64,000 bases of DNA from Rhabditophanes sp. KR3021 (lineage: Eukaryota; Nematoda; Chromadorea; Rhabditida; Alloionematidae), in NCBI GenBank assembly GCA_963281155.1, contig CAUJLY010000001.1, forward strand, positions 3,596,001-3,660,000, written 5' to 3'. Positions 60,410 through 64,000 of this stretch are shown here, one piece after another. The translations under genes and the position numbers were made by a program. Position 1 is the stretch's first letter. The number at the start of each line of letters is the position of its first letter. The notes below the pieces were generated by a model. It saw only the letters and a list, made by a program, of their open reading frames with translations, searched no databases and had not been told where the DNA came from.

Positions 60410-62081
60410 TCAAAAATTAAAAGAAGTACAATTATTGTCACTGTACTTGAGAAATTCTTGTCCATATGATAAACACACTTTCATCAAGACCTCGGTGCTT
60501 GCTGCAGCATGACTTAAATCTGTAAAATGTTTCCCCAAAATTGTACTGTTTAATGAATCCAAAGTGAATGTTTCGTCCTCATTAGTAATTGAACCCCCTC
60601 TCTCAAGATCATCTAAACTTTCAGTCAATCTTTTCCTATTTCTCAAGTAATCATCCCAATTTTCGTTAAATCTTTTCTTCATTGCTAAGGTATAAAAGTT
60701 CGACGAAAATAATTCTTCCTTTTTCTGATCCAATTTCATGTTAGTCTTCTTCTTGATTAAGTTTATTTCGTGCACAAAATTAGCTTCAAGGTCTTTGAAT
60801 GTAAAAGTACTGTCGGTAAAATATAACCCTTCAATAGCTTTGAATTCATTAAGCATTTTATTTCTTTCTTTTTGATCCTCTGCATTATCTCTAAGCATTT
60901 CAGCCAATAAAACGGGGAAACCGAAACATATACCGTCATGGCAAACCAAAACTGCAGGTTTTTTTAGATTTTCCAAATAAACTTTCATCATTTTCCATTC
61001 CCTGTGGAAAAAGTTTTTTCCTCTCAACATATCGCTTGTTAAATACATCGACTTAGTTTGAGCAACTTTTGCATCATACGTTGCCAATTTATATTCATCC
61101 AAAGGCACATTTAGTTGAAATGTCATATCAGTCGAAGTAACTAGCTTATTAATATTACGATCATTGAATGTATTCATTGCGTTAATATAAGATTCACGAG
61201 AAACGGCTCTCATTGATATTTCTGTAATATGCGGCATTTCATTAAAACAATCTAAACAAAAAGACATAAATAATCATGTAAAGCTTTTTACTCTTACGTT
61301 CCACTGAAATCATACTTGACTTCAGCATTGAACCAAACGAAGCTTCGGGGAGATCTTCTTCCATTTCAGAAATATTTGAAACTATATGGCTCGGAATCAA
61401 CCCAGTTGTTTTAAAATTTATAAAAACAAAGGTTGCTCCCTTGGTGACTTTTGCATTTGATTCTTCTAAGGATGATATGATTCTGAAAGGTTGAGAGGCA
61501 CTTTTTTTTGGAGCAATATCACTATCGTTTTGAAATAACCTCCGCTTCAAATTTTTATTGTAGCATCTTTCATCTGATTGTAATATTTCATTAGAAGGTG
61601 ATTGCCTCATTAGGGTAGCATCATCCACGACAGTAGTATTGGTAGATTGAGAAGTTATAGGAACGTCATTATTAGTTGGAATAGGAACAGCACTATTAGT
61701 TGGTGTTTCAGAAATAATCTGGGCTTCGTTATCTCTTGACTTAAGGTAATTTAGTCCCTTTTCAGTAAACTCAAAACAAGTATTTTCATCGAATATCAAG
61801 CGTTGTTTGGCCATGGGGAAAGTTTTTCTAGTAAAAAAAGAATCCAGGGTAGTCTGATTAGGAGCAATAGTATTCCTAGTTTTCTTAGGCTTTTTAGGTG
61901 CGTTCGGAACCAAAGTTGGTGGAGGTCTATCTGGTGTTGTAAACAGTGACGAGTTTCCATTCGGGCCCGCAAACCGAGTATTTGTAGCTGAAATTTTAAC
62001 AGGAGTTGTATTTGATTTATTGGCAGATTTTACATTGTTGTTAACATTTTGTGGGGATTTTCTCTTAGCAATATCCATCAT
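60410..62081 (-). CDS. TREX-like exonuclease-fold protein with PIP box, catalytic residues altered
   Basis: Exons 61298-62081 and 60410-61251 (46-bp intron, phase 1) give 541 residues. The N-terminal 230 residues are disordered and basic, with a PCNA-interacting (PIP) box QTTLDSFF at about residue 80. From about 228 the sequence follows the DEDD 3'-5' exonuclease fold of TREX proteins: ATFVFINFKTTGLIPSHI stands where TREX has FxDxETTGL, PHITEISMRAVSRES follows, and VLVCHDGICFGFPVLLAEM stands where TREX has LVAHNGDRYDFPLLQAEL. The metal-binding Asp and Glu of motif I are Asn and Lys, and the Asp in the HNG-x-x-YDFP motif is Gly. Loss of nuclease activity is inferred, with PCNA binding retained. 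The C-terminal 200 residues are helical and unmatched. The start is the first ATG of the frame. Confidence 0.8.
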
Positions 62082-62887
62082 AGATAAATAATTTATGTAC
62101 AAATAAACACCTTACAAAATCAACAGCAGTATAATTGGCCGCTGCACACAATAGTGCATAAAAAGAGTATTTACGTAAAGTGAGTGACCTATATTGGCAG
62201 AGCGGAAGCAAACTACTTAATGCCTGGACGAAATTATCGATTGCACACTGTGGGCAGAGTGATTTTTTGCAAAAACAACTTCAGGTTTGATCGTATTAAA
62301 TGATAGTGAGAAATGTTTGATCCCACCATAAGCTAAAAAAGAAAAATGAAAGAAAGATTTTATCAGTTAATACGCAATGTAAATATTTTATAAAATTGTC
62401 ATAAAGGTTGCCGTTTGTCACTTTAATCAAACATTATATCAATCTGTCTTTTGATAATAAATACTTTTACATCTTCACAACAAAGCGAAAGAATAAACAA
62501 AAGGGCAATAATTCTTTGTGTGTTTATTCTTAATCGACGGTACTGTTAAGATGTAACGTTTGTTGATAAACTTGTTCTTAGACGAAAGGATCTTTTATCA
62601 ACTCATAATATGTATTTATAAAGGAATTCATCCAATTAAGGTATGTAAAAATTACGTTACTTTCAAAGAATCAAACGTCGAGTAGTTTGAGCTTAAAGCA
62701 TTGTCCGACATCCCCTTTGGTTTGTAAAAAACATCCTAATCTAAATACACATCTGCCAAATGCTTAAGAGTTTAATTAATTGACGACTAAGCATGATTTG
62801 TGCCATCTTTAATCTAATTAATGGCATATAAATATAGTTTAATTCCATTTGTTCACAACATCCAAAAAACGATTAATGTTTACTGAA
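62082..62887. other. Divergent promoter region
   Basis: AT-rich spacer between the divergent TREX-like and Frizzled-CRD genes, no ORF of note. Confidence 0.5.
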
Positions 62888-63265
62888 ATGAAGTTATTAT
62901 GTTTAACAAAATATCTAAGCTTTTACTACTGTTTAATATTTCTACTTTGGCAATTGGTAATGAATACTCCTCATCTGCAAGTTTTACTTTCTTCAGATAT
63001 GTAATCTAATAATATTTAGTCTAATGAAAATCAATGTGAACCAGTGAACTCAAAAATATGTGGCAACGATGGTTATGCAAATACGAACAGATTAGGCCAT
63101 TATAATCACAAGGAAACTGAATTAAATAAATTGTTGCCTTTGATAAATTCGAGATGTAGCAGGGAATTGCATTTATTTGTATGCAGTGTTTATGTTCCTT
63201 TTTGTCATAAGGAGCAAAATTACATTCATCATCGAGGTTCTACTAGTGTTCTTGATAAGCACTAA
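62888..63265 (+). CDS. Secreted Frizzled-type cysteine-rich domain protein, truncated
   Basis: Exons 62888-62956 and 63020-63265 join in phase 0 to 104 residues. The first exon is a signal peptide (MKLLCLTKYLSFYYCLIFLL). The second follows the Frizzled CRD from its first Cys: NQCEPVNSKICGNDGY, a GHYNHKETELNKLLPLI helix, then SRCSRELHLFVCSVYVPFC. A full CRD has ten Cys; only the first five are present before the stop at 63263-63265. A further exon may exist downstream: an open stretch containing DVCVRSTKEVLI lies near 63285-63345. Otherwise it is a half-CRD. Full CRDs bind Wnt. The alternative ATG at 62899 would be out of phase. Confidence 0.65.
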
Positions 63266-63568
63266 GCTTAAAGGTAAAGACGTTTGCGTAAGATCAACAA
63301 AGGAAGTTTTGATTACGTTTATTAGTTTTAATTTAATATATTGCCTCTGAATAAAATATATTTATTTTAATAATGCATTGAACTTGTATTTTGTTATTTT
63401 TACTATCTTTCATAAATAAATTGCAAGTGTAAAATATACTAACTGAATCTAATGTATCACTTTAACTGAAAGAAGGAAACAATAAACATTATTCATATTT
63501 ATTAAAGGAAAAATATTATACGTATTTGATATAAAATTATAAGCATTTTCTTATTTTAGGCGCTATTT

Positions 63569-63955
63569 TCATTTTACCGACATTGATTGTGGGGTTTTTA
63601 GGAGTCTTCTTTTTCTTTTTAACGATAGCTCTAATTTTTTAGATTGAGACGAATTGTCAGATTTAGGTGATAAACTACTTAGACTTGCTTTACTCAGCTC
63701 AGCATGTATTTTCATATTCACCTTCTTTTTCTTGTTTCCTTTCAGATGGTAGTACAAATACATTAACGCACCGATAATCAAGGCAAATATTCCTCCATCA
63801 ACATTTTCTATTTTTCCATACATTTGCACCTTTTCTTCACGCTTGCAGTTTGAGTTGCATCTTGTGATTGAATTAAGATCCACACCTTGTCTATCGAATA
63901 TATTCTTTCTTATTCCAGGTATCGGTATTTTATCTCTTGATACTAATTTTGACAT
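63569..63955 (-). CDS. Small single-TM protein, unknown
   Basis: An ATG-initiated frame of 128 residues near the window's end. A polar N-terminus with two Cys (ITRCNSNCKREEK) precedes one transmembrane segment (GGIFALIIGALMYLYYHLKG), then a strongly basic, Ser-rich tail (KGNKKKKVNM, SLKRKRRLLK). No family recognised. Upstream exons beyond the window cannot be excluded. Confidence 0.5.
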   Translation of the reverse strand: MSKLVSRDKIPIPGIRKNIFDRQGVDLNSITRCNSNCKREEKVQMYGKIENVDGGIFALIIGALMYLYYHLKGNKKKKVNMKIHAELSKASLSSLSPKSDNSSQSKKLELSLKRKRRLLKTPQSMSVK

Positions 63956-64000
63956 ATTGTAAATATCCGGCCTGCTTCAATATATTTTACTGTGAACTCA

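Overview
The window is AT-rich nuclear DNA from a nematode. Three families point there: a cuticle collagen with the N-terminal membrane segment followed by Gly-X-Y blocks, a secreted ground-like (GRL, hedgehog-related) protein, and nematode-style gene structure with many 41-52 bp GT-AG introns. The species cannot be named from the sequence. No tRNA, rRNA or CRISPR array was recognised. The exon models below were joined by hand from splice sites and reading phase and have no transcript support.

Layout, left to right. 2.2-4.8 kb: a zinc-finger protein fused to a catalytically degenerate D-3-phosphoglycerate dehydrogenase-like domain. 6.0-6.9 kb: an unrecognised membrane protein with a probable frameshift. 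7.4-8.2 kb: proteasome subunit alpha-3. 8.5-11.5 kb: a six-exon cuticle collagen whose two long introns carry antisense coding-like sequence. 11.5-14.1 kb: a G-patch (SPF45-like) gene abutting a 22-bp minisatellite, and a BTB protein on the same strand. 15.6-17.2 kb: a secreted cystine-knot-like ligand. 19.7-21.3 kb: a zinc-finger gene split by a frame change. 21.6-22.3 kb: the GRL protein. 26.3-27.5 kb: a peptide-receptor-like GPCR. 28.3-28.7 kb: a small single-pass membrane protein. 29.1-31.4 kb: BTBD9. 32.8-33.3 kb: a secreted Cys-rich protein. 33.9-37.3 kb: a complete Mutator-like (MULE) DNA transposon with a 9-bp target-site duplication and frameshifted transposase. 37.6-38.3 kb: a four-TM protein. 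39.5-41.3 kb: a VWA/hemicentin-like secreted protein behind mitochondrial ribosomal protein S11. 41.4-48.4 kb: a gene-poor stretch. 48.4-59.9 kb: beta-spectrin with two candidate first exons. 60.4-62.1 kb: a TREX-like exonuclease homologue with a PIP box but altered catalytic residues. 62.9-64.0 kb: a truncated Frizzled-type cysteine-rich domain protein and a single-TM protein.

The most unusual theme is that nearly every long intron (collagen introns 2 and 5, BTBD9 intron 2, beta-spectrin introns 1, 3 and 4) holds decayed protein-coding sequence on the strand opposite to the host gene. The copies in beta-spectrin introns 1 and 3 are clearly related to each other, so an unrecognised gene family seems to have been repeatedly deposited antisense inside genes. 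The other theme is degenerate enzyme folds kept in long open proteins: a PGDH-like and a TREX-like pseudoenzyme, each joined to a binding module.
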